Part shown: positions 25,115 through 34,615 of the stretch, piece after piece
How the letters are laid out: every line of letters starts with the position of its first letter
How positions within the stretch are numbered: position 1 is the stretch's first letter
Assembly: GCF_029212645.1 (NCBI RefSeq)
Contig: NZ_JARGND010000009.1
Coordinates: 1 to 64,000, forward strand
DNA length: 64,000 bases
Direction: 5' to 3'
From: Vannielia sp.
Lineage (GTDB): Bacteria; Pseudomonadota; Alphaproteobacteria; Rhodobacterales; Rhodobacteraceae
The notes under the pieces: generated by a model
The model's input: only the letters and a program-made list of their open reading frames with translations
The model's database searches: none
Told to the model about the DNA's origin: nothing
Translations under genes and position numbers: made by a program

Positions 25115-25383
25115 GCTGAGGCCCTGCGCCTCAGCCCTGATGGTGCCACTGGCATGGCGTCATCCCGCTCTGCCGTCGAACAACAAGGGCCAAGAGGCCG
25201 GAATCGCCCAGCCCCCCTGCGGGCTCAGTTTTGCTCGGCCAGTTTGCCCCCCCCAGCGGCAACACAAAGCGCAGCCTGCCGCGCCATTCGCGCCATCTTC
25301 CGCGCCCGCCATTTGCCGCGCCCTGCCATCTTCCGCGCTCCGCCCTCTTTCCTTCTGCCCCAAACCCCTCCATCCTCTGCAAG

Positions 25384-26043
25384 ATGTTGCTGGACGCCAA
25401 AAATATCTCCAAATCCTTCCCGCTTCCAACCGGAGCGGCGCAGCCTGTTCTGAAGGACATTTCCCTCACCCTCAACCCCGGCGAAACCCTCGCGCTTACT
25501 GGCGAAAGCGGCTCTGGCAAAAGCACGCTGCTGCACATCCTCGGCGCACTCGAAGAGCCCGATAGCGGCACCATCACCCTCTCCGGAATGCCCCTTAGTC
25601 CGGGCACCGACAGCTCTCGTGCCACCCTGCGGCGCACCAAGATCGGGCTGGTGTTTCAACAATTCAATCTGATCCCATCGCTCACCGTTGCCGCCAACCT
25701 CGCCTTTCAAGCCCGCCTCGCCGGGCGCCATGATCCGGTGTGGCAGGCCACCCTGGCCGAGCGTCTGGGCCTCACCGATCTGCTCTCGGCATGGCCCGAA
25801 ACGCTCTCTGGCGGGCAGCAGCAACGGGTTGCAATTGGCCGCGCCCTCGGCCCCCGCCCACCGCTGATCCTGGCGGATGAACCCACCGGCAACCTTGATG
25901 AAAGCAGCGCCGAAATGGTCCTCGCCCTGCTCCTGGAGCTGGTCGCCGATACCGGGGCCGCGCTGCTCACCGTCACCCACTCCGAGCGTATCGCCGCCGC
26001 CATGTCACGCCGCCTGCACCTGCGCGCCGGGGCGCTGGAATGA
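25384..26043 (+). CDS. ABC transporter ATP-binding protein (LolD/MacB type)
   Basis: [56 protein letters not shown]. Confidence 0.9.
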   Translation: MLLDAKNISKSFPLPTGAAQPVLKDISLTLNPGETLALTGESGSGKSTLLHILGALEEPDSGTITLSGMPLSPGTDSSRATLRRTKIGLVFQQFNLIPSLTVAANLAFQARLAGRHDPVWQATLAERLGLTDLLSAWPETLSGGQQQRVAIGRALGPRPPLILADEPTGNLDESSAEMVLALLLELVADTGAALLTVTHSERIAAAMSRRLHLRAGALE

Positions 26044-26071
26044 GCGCCGCGCCCTCCGCACATCCCCGTCG

Positions 26072-28474
26072 ATGACCCGCGCCGCCCTCTCTGCCCTGCT
26101 GTCGCACTGGCGCCGCCACCCCGGCCAGCTTGCCACCCTGCTGCTCGGCATCGCCCTGGCCACCGCGCTCTTTTCCGCCGTGCAGGCGATCAACGGCGAG
26201 GCTCGCGCCTCTTACGCCAAGGCCGAGGCGCGCCTTTCCCCAGATACCCCGCGCCGGCTCGATAGCCCGGCAGGCCGGGTGCCGCCTGAAACCTTCCTTG
26301 CCCTGCGCCGCGCCGGGTGGCTTGTCTCCCCGGTTTATGAGGCCCGCCTTTCCCGTGGCGGCGCGCTGGTGGAGGGGTATGATTTTCTCACCCTGCCGCC
26401 CGGTGCCCTGCCCGGCCTTGGCCCCACCCTCGCCACCACCGACCCGGCCAGCCTGATCGCACAAACCCCGGCCTGGGCCGCGCCCGAAACCATTGCCGCC
26501 AATCCCTCGCTCGCGCTCACCCCCGCCCCCGGCCTGCCGCCGGGGCGCATCGTCACCTCGATTGAGCGGGCCCGCGCCCTTGCCCCCGATGGCGGCTTCA
26601 CCCACCTGCGCCTCGCGCCGGAAAGCGCGCTGCCGATGGGCCGCCCGCCACTTGTCTCCATCGCTCCCACGCTCACCATCTCTGCCCCCGAAGGCGGGGC
26701 CGAGGTGGCGCGGCTCACCCGCAGCTTTCACCTCAACCTCACCGCCTTTGGCGCGCTCTCCTTTGCTGTTGGCCTGTTCATCTCCTATGGCGCGATCGGG
26801 CTGGCGTTTGAGCAGCGCCGCTCGATGCTGCGCACCCTGCGCGCCCTCGGCGTGCCGCTGCCCCGCCTGATGACGCTGATGATGGCCGAACTGGCGCTGC
26901 TTGCGCTCATCGCCGGGGCGCTTGGCCTTGTCGCCGGGCACCTGATCGCCGCCGCGCTGCTGCCCGATGTGTCCGTTTCCCTCGCCGGGCTTTACGGTGC
27001 CCGCGTGCCCGGCGAGCTGGCCTTCCGGCCCGGCTGGGCGGCGGCGGGGCTTGGCATCGCGCTGGCCGGAGCCTTGGGCGCTGGGGCCGCCAGCTTTGCC
27101 CGCCTCGCCCGCCTGCCGCTGCTCTCTGGGCCCCGCCCCCGCGCATGGGCGCGCGCCTCGGCCCAGGCGCTACGCTTTCAGGCGCTTGGCGGCGGGGCGC
27201 TCATCGCTCTTGGCCTCTTCGCGCCCGTCCTCCTCCCCGGCCTCGTGGGCGGCTTCGCGCTGCTCGGCGGCCTGCTGATCGGCGCGGCCCTCCTGCTGCC
27301 CGCGCTTCTGGCGCTGGCCATCGCCGCCGCCCAACGCGCCGCCAAAAGCCCGCTGGCCGAGTGGTTCTGGGCCGACGCCCGCCAGCAAATTCCGGGCCTC
27401 CGGCTCGCCCTCATGGCCCTGCTTCTGGCGCTGGCTACCAATATCGGCGTTGGCACTATGGTCAGCTCGTTTCGTCTCACCTTCACTGGCTGGCTCGATC
27501 AGCGCCTCGCCTCCGAGCTTTACGTCACCGCCCGCTCCGAGGGCGAGGGCACCCGCCTGCGCGCCTTCCTCGCCACCCGCCCCGAAGTTCTGGCGACCCT
27601 GCCGATCTGGCACGTTGAGTTGCCCTTCCCCGGCGGTCTCTCCGGTGAGGTCTATGGCATCGCGGATGACATCACCTACCGCGATAACTGGCCTCTCATC
27701 GCCTCCGGCCCCGCCCCCTGGGACGCTGTGGCAACCGGCGGCGCGGCGCTGATCAACGAGCAATTCGCCCGCCGCCAAGGCCTCTCCCCCGGTGACACCC
27801 TCACCCTGGAAGACTGGAGCCTGCCCATCGCCGCCGTTTACTCCGATTATGGCAACCCAAACCCACAGGCCATCGTGGCGATTGATGCCCTCACCGCCCG
27901 CTTCCCCGATCTGCCCCGCCTGCGCCACGGCTTGCGCATCGCGCCGGGCGATGTGGCCCCCCTGTCGCAAGCCCTGATCGAAGAGTTCGGCCTGCCCCCC
28001 TCCGCCCTTGTGCCCAATGGCGAGATCAAGGCCTACTCGCTCAACATCTTCGAGCGCACCTTTGCCGTAACCGCCGCGCTGAATGCGCTCACCCTCGGCG
28101 TGGCCGCCATGGCAATCCTGACGGCCATGCTCACCCTCTCCACCCAGCGCCTGCCGCAGCTTGCGCCCGTTTGGGCGGCAGGCGTCACCCGTGCGCGGCT
28201 CGCCCGGCTGGAGGCGCTGCGCACCCTCGCGCTTGCCGCCTTCACCGCCGCCTTCGCGCTGCCGCTTGGCCTTGCGCTGGCTTGGGCGCTGCTCTCGGTG
28301 GTGAACGTCGCCGCCTTTGGCTGGAAGCTCCCGATGCACCTCTTTCCCGGCCAATGGGCGCTGCTGCTTGCCACCGCGCTGCTCACCGCGCTGCTCGCCG
28401 CCGCATGGCCAGTGGCCCAACTGCGCCGCACCGCGCCCTCCCGCTTCCTCCAGATATTTGCGAGCGAAAGATGA
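26072..28474 (+). CDS. FtsX-like ABC transporter permease
   Basis: MTRAALSALLSHWRRHPGQLATLLLGIALATALFSAVQAINGEARASYAKAEARL; multiple hydrophobic segments. Confidence 0.87.
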   Translation: MTRAALSALLSHWRRHPGQLATLLLGIALATALFSAVQAINGEARASYAKAEARLSPDTPRRLDSPAGRVPPETFLALRRAGWLVSPVYEARLSRGGALVEGYDFLTLPPGALPGLGPTLATTDPASLIAQTPAWAAPETIAANPSLALTPAPGLPPGRIVTSIERARALAPDGGFTHLRLAPESALPMGRPPLVSIAPTLTISAPEGGAEVARLTRSFHLNLTAFGALSFAVGLFISYGAIGLAFEQRRSMLRTLRALGVPLPRLMTLMMAELALLALIAGALGLVAGHLIAAALLPDVSVSLAGLYGARVPGELAFRPGWAAAGLGIALAGALGAGAASFARLARLPLLSGPRPRAWARASAQALRFQALGGGALIALGLFAPVLLPGLVGGFALLGGLLIGAALLLPALLALAIAAAQRAAKSPLAEWFWADARQQIPGLRLALMALLLALATNIGVGTMVSSFRLTFTGWLDQRLASELYVTARSEGEGTRLRAFLATRPEVLATLPIWHVELPFPGGLSGEVYGIADDITYRDNWPLIASGPAPWDAVATGGAALINEQFARRQGLSPGDTLTLEDWSLPIAAVYSDYGNPNPQAIVAIDALTARFPDLPRLRHGLRIAPGDVAPLSQALIEEFGLPPSALVPNGEIKAYSLNIFERTFAVTAALNALTLGVAAMAILTAMLTLSTQRLPQLAPVWAAGVTRARLARLEALRTLALAAFTAAFALPLGLALAWALLSVVNVAAFGWKLPMHLFPGQWALLLATALLTALLAAAWPVAQLRRTAPSRFLQIFASER

Positions 28475-29565
28475 GCCAGCCCCTCCCCCCCAGCCACCTC
28501 GCCGCAACGCTCGTCGCCCTGCTCCTCGCCCTGGCCCCGCTCAGCACAACCGCGCAAGGGTTTGCAGGCCTCGGCACCACCGCCGAAGGCTTCGCGCAAC
28601 CCACCCCTGGCACGCCCCTCACCTTCCCCGCCGATCACGCCGCCCACCCCGCCTACCGGATCGAGTGGTGGTATCTCACCGCCACGCTCACCGCAGCCGA
28701 TGGCACGCCGCTGGGCGCTCAGTGGACGCTGTTTCGCTCCGCCTCCGCGCCCAATGAAGGCACAAACACCGGCTGGTCCTCGCCGCAGGTCTGGATGGGC
28801 CACGCCGCCGTCACCACGCCCAGCGCCCATTACGCCACCGAACGCCTCGCGCGGGGCGGCACCGGGCAGGCGGGCGTCACCGCCGCGCCCTTCTCCGCCT
28901 TCATCGACGATTGGCAGATGACCAGCACAGCCCCCGCCCCGGCGGACCCTCTCTCGGCCCTGCGCCTCACCGCCTCCGCGCCGCAGTTCACCTATGACCT
29001 CGCCCTCACCGCCTCTGCCCCACTCACCCTGCACGGCGATGCGGGCTATTCGGTAAAATCGGCCGCCGGACAGGCCAGCTACTACTACAGCCAGCCGTTC
29101 TACAACGTCACCGGCACCCTAACCCTCCCCTCCGGCCCGGTGGAGGTGACGGGCGAGGCCTGGCTTGATCGCGAGTGGTCTTCCCAACCCCTGGCCGACA
29201 ATCAGGACGGGTGGGACTGGGTCTCCCTTTCCTTCACTTCCGGTGCCCGCCTCATGGGCTTCCGCCTGCGCCAAACCGACGGCACCGCCTTCACCTCTGC
29301 CACATGGATCACCCCCGACGGCCGCGCCACCGCCTACCCAGACGGCGCCCTCACCCTGACCCCCCTCGCCGAAAGCCCGACCAGCGGGGCCACCGTGCCA
29401 ACCACATGGCGCGTCACCCTGCCCGCCCGCGGCGTCGACACCACCCTTACTGCTCTCAACCCCAACGCCTGGATGGACGTGAGCTTTCCTTACTGGGAGG
29501 GCCCCGTCACCATCACCGGCTCCCACGAGGGGCGCGGCTACCTTGAGATGACAGGCTACGACTAG
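28471..29565 (+). CDS. AttH/CrtC-like lipocalin-fold protein
   Basis: ATGA overlap with permease stop; HPAYRIEWWYLTATLTAADGTPLGAQWTLFR, EAWLDREWSSQPLADNQDGWDWVSL. Confidence 0.83.
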   Translation: MSQPLPPSHLAATLVALLLALAPLSTTAQGFAGLGTTAEGFAQPTPGTPLTFPADHAAHPAYRIEWWYLTATLTAADGTPLGAQWTLFRSASAPNEGTNTGWSSPQVWMGHAAVTTPSAHYATERLARGGTGQAGVTAAPFSAFIDDWQMTSTAPAPADPLSALRLTASAPQFTYDLALTASAPLTLHGDAGYSVKSAAGQASYYYSQPFYNVTGTLTLPSGPVEVTGEAWLDREWSSQPLADNQDGWDWVSLSFTSGARLMGFRLRQTDGTAFTSATWITPDGRATAYPDGALTLTPLAESPTSGATVPTTWRVTLPARGVDTTLTALNPNAWMDVSFPYWEGPVTITGSHEGRGYLEMTGYD

Positions 29566-29628
29566 GGCCGCCATGCGCGCCCTTGATCCTCCCCCTAAAC
29601 CCCACCACCGTCAGACAACTGAAGGGTG

Positions 29629-30100
29629 ATGAGGGTTTCCGTGCGCACATTCAAAGAGTTCCAGAGCCGAGGCTTCACAAAGGCCGAACAAGCTATTCTG
29701 GACGACCTCGAAAGAAGCTCCAGATCCACAGGATGACCCGACCCTCGTGAACGCAGACGTCCTGCGCTACGTCGCCCTCGGCGGCTGTGATGACCTTCCC
29801 ACCCCTCTCCACGAGTCCGGCCTGAACGTCTCCGGCGCTCGCATCGTCGGAGACCTCGCCCACGAAGGCCGCACCCTCAATTATGGCGTCGCCCCCATAA
29901 ATTGCCGCTTTACCGCGACCCCCAACCTCCGCTCCGCCCACCTGCCCGGCCTCTTCCTCAGCGACAGCACCTCCCCGGCCTCAACGCAGATAGGTTGGAG
30001 ACCAATGGCGACGGCGTCCTGTGTGACATCAATCGCACCGGCGAAACCAGCCTCCTCGGGGGCAAACCGGACGGCAATCTCGACTGCACCAGCGCAACCC
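29629..30100 (+). pseudogene. decayed pentapeptide-repeat-like protein gene, frameshifted
   Basis: Consecutive segments in different frames: MRVSVRTFKEFQSRGFTKAEQAILDDLERS (frame 1), NADVLRYVALGGCDDLPTPLHESGLNVSGARIVGDLAHEGRTLNYGVAPINCRFTATPNLRSAHLPGLFLSDS (frame 2), HLPGLNADRLETNGDGVLCDINRTGETSLLGGKPDGNLDCTSATL (frame 1). Confidence 0.55.
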
Positions 30101-30104
30101 TCAG

Positions 30105-30839
30105 CGCCTCTGCGACATCGCAGCCCAAGAGCCCGCACCGGCGTTTCGGAATACGGTCACGTCGACCGGCATGTGCCGCTTCAGACTCCGCCAGAGTGAA
30201 TTCTCTGCTGAGTTCACGACAGGGCTCGAAACGCGGATTTGTCCCTATTGCTCGGCTGAGGATCAGAATGGCCAACAAAGCCTTGACGTTCCGATGCGAC
30301 ATCGTCGGTTTTGGCGCCTTTCACCCGTCTGTACGCACAGTCGTCATGGGACGTTTTTGCGCGACATTCGCTTGAAGAAGTGGGGCGATCAATTGCATGA
30401 GCTTCTGGCGATGCGTGACCTCATTGAGGCGGAATTGTTAGTGCCGAAAAATGTTGAACCGAAAGCCCCTTCACCGTTTCAGGCCTATGTCGAGGACCGT
30501 CTCGAAGGCCATTCTGGTCCATCTTGGTTAGATGGACAGGACATCCATCAGGCAAGCCGCGCTGTCGAGATGCTGGGTGGATTGATCGCATTTGGACCAC
30601 GCCAAAAGGCCGCGGAGATGACTTTGCGCAAATGGGATGAAGCTGGCCGCTTTGGCTGGGGCTTGGTTGTAGGAGGTGAGGCAGACGTCGCAGCTTTTCC
30701 TAAGGATAGGGCAAGGCTGTTTGGTGGAGAGGGTTCAGTAGAAAGTCATCGGTGGCATCCCGAAAAATGCTGCTACAATCGGCAGCTCAAAAAGCCCATT
30801 TCCTCCTCTCAAAAAGGCCATCTGCCAGACGCGCTGTAG
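30105..30839 (+). pseudogene. 5'-truncated TniQ family transposition protein
   Basis: RLCDIAAQEPAPAFRNTVTSTGMCRFRLRQSEFSAEFTTGLETRICPYCSAEDQNGQQSLDVPMRHRRFWRLSPVCTHSRHGTFL: TniQ zinc-finger region without a normal N terminus. Confidence 0.65.
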
Positions 30840-31250
30840 CACCCGCATTGTCTATCGGTCTTGCTTTTGTTGGTGTTTGTTTTGGTTAACCTTCACAGGA
30901 GTTTCCGGATCTGCGCGGCCTCACAGGAGGGCCCGCGAAAGATCTGGAAATCAGGTGAGAAGGCAGCGCCCGGATTATACCATGTAATAACGCTACAAAA
31001 CTTGCAGCGATCTACCGCAGTCGCCACGGTTTGCCATACAATGACACGGCCATCTTCTTGCAGCAGCTTGTCTTTTGCGTCATCAGTTCATTCTATTTGG
31101 TCTGTTTTGGCCAAAAATCATATTCAGACAAAGCCATTTTAATTCAGCACGCTAGGCACCCAAGGCAAATCTTACCCCGATTCATTGCAAACAAAACCGG
31201 GGGTTTTGGCATAACTATGCCCGCATCGACACTTTTGTTTCACGCACCAG

Positions 31251-33527
31251 TCAGCCGCATTTGGAGTGGCCGCAGGAGGTGCAGGTCATGCAGCCTTCAA
31301 GCATTTGCATGGTGAACTGGCCGCACGAGGGGCAGGGTTTGCCGCGCGGCGCGCCGATGCTCACAACCTCAGCCTGCGGATCGGATTTGAGGCCCATGCC
31401 GATGCCTTCGATGAAGCCGATTGTAATGAGGTGCCGCTCGATCACGCCGCCGATCGCCGCGAGGATCGAGGGGATGTATTTGCCCTCCATCCAGGCTCCG
31501 CCGCGCGGGTCGAACACGGCTTTCAACTCCTCGACCACGAAGGACACATCGCCGCCGCGCCGGAACACCGCAGAAATCATCCGCGTGAGCGCGACCGTCC
31601 AGGCAAAATGCTCCATGTTCTTGGAGTTGATGAAGACTTCGAAGGGGCGGCGGTGGCCGCCGACGACCACATCGTTGACCGTGATGTAGATCGCGTGCTC
31701 GCTGTCGGGCCACTTCAGCTTATAGGTGTTGCCCTCCAGCGCTTGCGGGCGGTCAAGCGGTTCGGAGATGTAGATGACATCGCCATCGGCGTCGGGCAGC
31801 GCAGTTTCCTCGGCTTGATCCGAGACCGAGAGCACTGAGCCTGTCACATCGTTCGGGCGGTAGGTGGTGCAGCCCTTGCAGCCGGTTTCATAGGCCTCAA
31901 GGTAGACCTCCTTGAAGGCTTCAAAGGAGATATCTTCGGGGCAATTGATGGTTTTGGAGATCGAACTGTCGATCCACTTTTGCGCCGCCGCCTGCATCTT
32001 GACGTGCTCCAGTGGCGGGAGGGTTTGCGCATTGGTGAAATGCTCTGGCAAGGGGGCGTCACCCTTGAGGTCCCGCCACATTTTCACAGCGTAATCAACG
32101 ACTTCCTCTTCGGTGCGCGAGCCATCAGGTTGCAGCACCTTGCGGGTGTAGGCATAGGCAAAGACCGGCTCGATGCCGCTGCTCACATTGCCCGCGTAAA
32201 GTGAGATCGTGCCGGTGGGAGCGATGGAGGTGACGAGCGCGTTGCGGATGCCGTGGGTGGCGATGGCTTCGCGCACGTCATCGTCCATTTGCATCATGGT
32301 GCCGGAGGCGAGGTAAGGCTCGACCTCGAACAGCGGAAAGGCACCCTTTTCGCGGGCAAGCTCAACCGAGGCGAGGTAGCTGGCCCGTGCAATGGCCTTG
32401 AGCCAGGCCTCGGTTTGTGCGGCGGCCTCATCGGAGCCGTAGCGCAGCCCGGTCATCAGGAGCGCATCGGCGAGGCCGGTGACGCCAAGGCCGATGCGGC
32501 GCTTGGCCTGGGCTTCGGCGCGCTGCTGGGGCAGCGGGAAGCGCGAGGTATCTACCACGTTGTCCATCATGCGGATGGAGGTGGTGACGAGCTTGCCAAG
32601 CGCGGCCTCGTCAAGCTGTGCGCCCTTGTCGAAGGGTTTGCTGACTAGCCGGGCGAGGTTGATCGAGCCGAGCAGGCAGGCGCCGTAGGGCGGCAGCGGT
32701 TGCTCGCCACAGGGATTGGTGGCGCAGATCGTCTCGGCATAGCCGAGGTTGTTCATCTCGTTGATGCGGTCGATGAAGATGACGCCGGGTTCGGCGAAAT
32801 CATAGGTCGAGCGCATGATCTTGTTCCACAGGTCGCGGGCTTGCACCGTGTGGTAAACCTTGGCGTCGGTTTTGCTATCGCCGAATTTCAACTCCCACGG
32901 GCCATCATTTTTGACAGCATCCATGAATGCATCGGACACTAGGACCGAAAGGTTGAACATTCGTAAACGGGCGGGATCGGACTTGGCGGCGATGAAATCC
33001 TCAATGTCGGGATGGTCGCAACGCATGGTGGCCATCATCGCGCCGCGCCGGGAGCCTGCGGACATGATGGTGCGGCACATCGCATCCCAGACATCCATGA
33101 AACTAAGGGGTCCGGAGGCATCGGCGGCAACCCCGGAAACAGCGGCGCCCTTGGGGCGGATGGTGCTGAAATCATAGCCGATTCCGCCGCCCTGTTGCAT
33201 CGTGAGCGCGGCCTCTTTCAGCATGTCGAAGATGCCGCCCATGCTGTCGGGGATGGTGCCCATCACGAAGCAGTTGAACAGGGTTACAGAGCGGGCGGTG
33301 CCGGCACCGGCGAGGATTCGGCCAGCGGGCAGGAATTTGAAGCCTTCGAGCGCGTCGTAGAACTCGGCCTCGCGGGCCTTTGGATCGGCTTCGCATTCGG
33401 CCAGAGCCCTTGCCACACGGCGCCAACTGTCCTCGACGGTTTCGTCGATGGGGGTGCCGTCCGCCTCTTTGAAACGGTATTTCATGTCCCAGATGGCTTC
33501 GGCGATCGGGGCGGAGAAGGCTGTCAT
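31251..33527 (-). CDS. nrdJ: adenosylcobalamin-dependent (class II) ribonucleotide reductase
   Basis: MTAFSAPIAEAIWDMKYRFKEADGTPIDETVEDSWRRVARAL; NPCGEQPLPPYGACLLGSINLARLV; C-terminal zinc ribbon CPSCGQFTMQMLEGCMTCTSCGHSKCG. Confidence 0.95.
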   Translation of the reverse strand: MTAFSAPIAEAIWDMKYRFKEADGTPIDETVEDSWRRVARALAECEADPKAREAEFYDALEGFKFLPAGRILAGAGTARSVTLFNCFVMGTIPDSMGGIFDMLKEAALTMQQGGGIGYDFSTIRPKGAAVSGVAADASGPLSFMDVWDAMCRTIMSAGSRRGAMMATMRCDHPDIEDFIAAKSDPARLRMFNLSVLVSDAFMDAVKNDGPWELKFGDSKTDAKVYHTVQARDLWNKIMRSTYDFAEPGVIFIDRINEMNNLGYAETICATNPCGEQPLPPYGACLLGSINLARLVSKPFDKGAQLDEAALGKLVTTSIRMMDNVVDTSRFPLPQQRAEAQAKRRIGLGVTGLADALLMTGLRYGSDEAAAQTEAWLKAIARASYLASVELAREKGAFPLFEVEPYLASGTMMQMDDDVREAIATHGIRNALVTSIAPTGTISLYAGNVSSGIEPVFAYAYTRKVLQPDGSRTEEEVVDYAVKMWRDLKGDAPLPEHFTNAQTLPPLEHVKMQAAAQKWIDSSISKTINCPEDISFEAFKEVYLEAYETGCKGCTTYRPNDVTGSVLSVSDQAEETALPDADGDVIYISEPLDRPQALEGNTYKLKWPDSEHAIYITVNDVVVGGHRRPFEVFINSKNMEHFAWTVALTRMISAVFRRGGDVSFVVEELKAVFDPRGGAWMEGKYIPSILAAIGGVIERHLITIGFIEGIGMGLKSDPQAEVVSIGAPRGKPCPSCGQFTMQMLEGCMTCTSCGHSKCG

Positions 33528-33631
33528 TTCAGGGATCCCGGGTAGTGATGCAGGGCGCCACAATAGCGTGGGATTGTGGCCGGGCAAGCTGTGATTGGTA
33601 GAATCGGCGCAGGGAAGATACGCTACCACAT

Positions 33632-34075
33632 ATGGACGAACGAATAAAGAACACCATACATCTGGTCAAACTTTGCGTCGGGGTGGACTCGGTGGAGGGG
33701 CTGGAGGCGTTTCGGGCGAAGCGGCGGAGGGAGACGGGGGAGGACTTCTCTCGGCATGTGACGCGTATGTGGCCGAAACAGCAGGACAGTTTGCTGAACG
33801 GCGGGTCGCTTTATTGGGTTATCAAAGGCGAGATTCAGGCGCGCCAGGAGATTGTGCGGCTGGATGAGGTGATTGGTACAGATGGTATCAGGCGGTGCGG
33901 GATTATCCTTGCGCCGCAGCTGGTTAGGGTGGCTCCGGCGGTGCGCAGGCCGTTTCAGGGGTGGCGCTATTTGAAGCCGGAAGACGCGCCGGTGGACTTG
34001 CCGCAAGCGCGGGAGGGCGACCCTGAGATGCCGCCGGAGTTGCGCGCCAAGCTGGCGGAAATCGGGGTTCTTTAG
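33632..34075 (+). CDS. DUF1489 family protein
   Basis: NTIHLVKLCVGVDSVEGLEAF...LYWVIKGEIQARQEIVRLDEV. Confidence 0.85.
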   Translation: MDERIKNTIHLVKLCVGVDSVEGLEAFRAKRRRETGEDFSRHVTRMWPKQQDSLLNGGSLYWVIKGEIQARQEIVRLDEVIGTDGIRRCGIILAPQLVRVAPAVRRPFQGWRYLKPEDAPVDLPQAREGDPEMPPELRAKLAEIGVL

Positions 34076-34187
34076 CCGGTTTGCAAAGCGCCACGCGGCC
34101 AGACACAGCGACACCATTTTATGATGGTGTAACAAGGGCTTGGCGGGCGAACTTGTTGCCAATGGGGTATCTGGGTAGTGCGGGGCA

Positions 34188-34209
34188 CAAGCGATGCACA
34201 ACCCATGCA
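34188..34209. repeat. copy 1 of a 22-nt GATGCACA motif repeat
   Basis: CAAGCGATGCACAACCCATGCA; matches 45133-45154 at 21/22. Confidence 0.7.
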
Positions 34210-34446
34210 CAATTGATGCATCTCGCATCTGCGGCGTGAAAATGCTTCGGGGGCATTGCAAACCCTGCGGCCAGCCCGCCTTGGCGCTTCGCCCAATAGC
34301 GGCAACCCGCGCAACGGGGGACCGGCCCGCACCCGCCGAGGACGGCACAAAAAGGGGCGGCTCCGAGGGCCAGCCCTTTGCACTTCGTGGTGCAGGCGAA
34401 CGATACCGAGGTTTGGAGCGCAGCGTCTGCTCAGAGCCTGAACTTA

Positions 34447-34486
34447 CCAATGCTGCAATTGTAGAATGTTGCGTCTGCAGCATTGG
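34447..34486. repeat. 11-bp perfect inverted repeat
   Basis: CCAATGCTGCA-N18-TGCAGCATTGG. Confidence 0.8.
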
Positions 34487-34615
34487 AAATCGAGCGTCTT
34501 ACAACAACTTTGTCGCTTAAGTGACGCCAAAATGTCGTCTTTTGTCGCTGTGTTGTCGGCATAAAGTCTATATGATGTCGCGAGCCTGCCGTCGGCGCAA
34601 TTCTCGGAGGATGCG

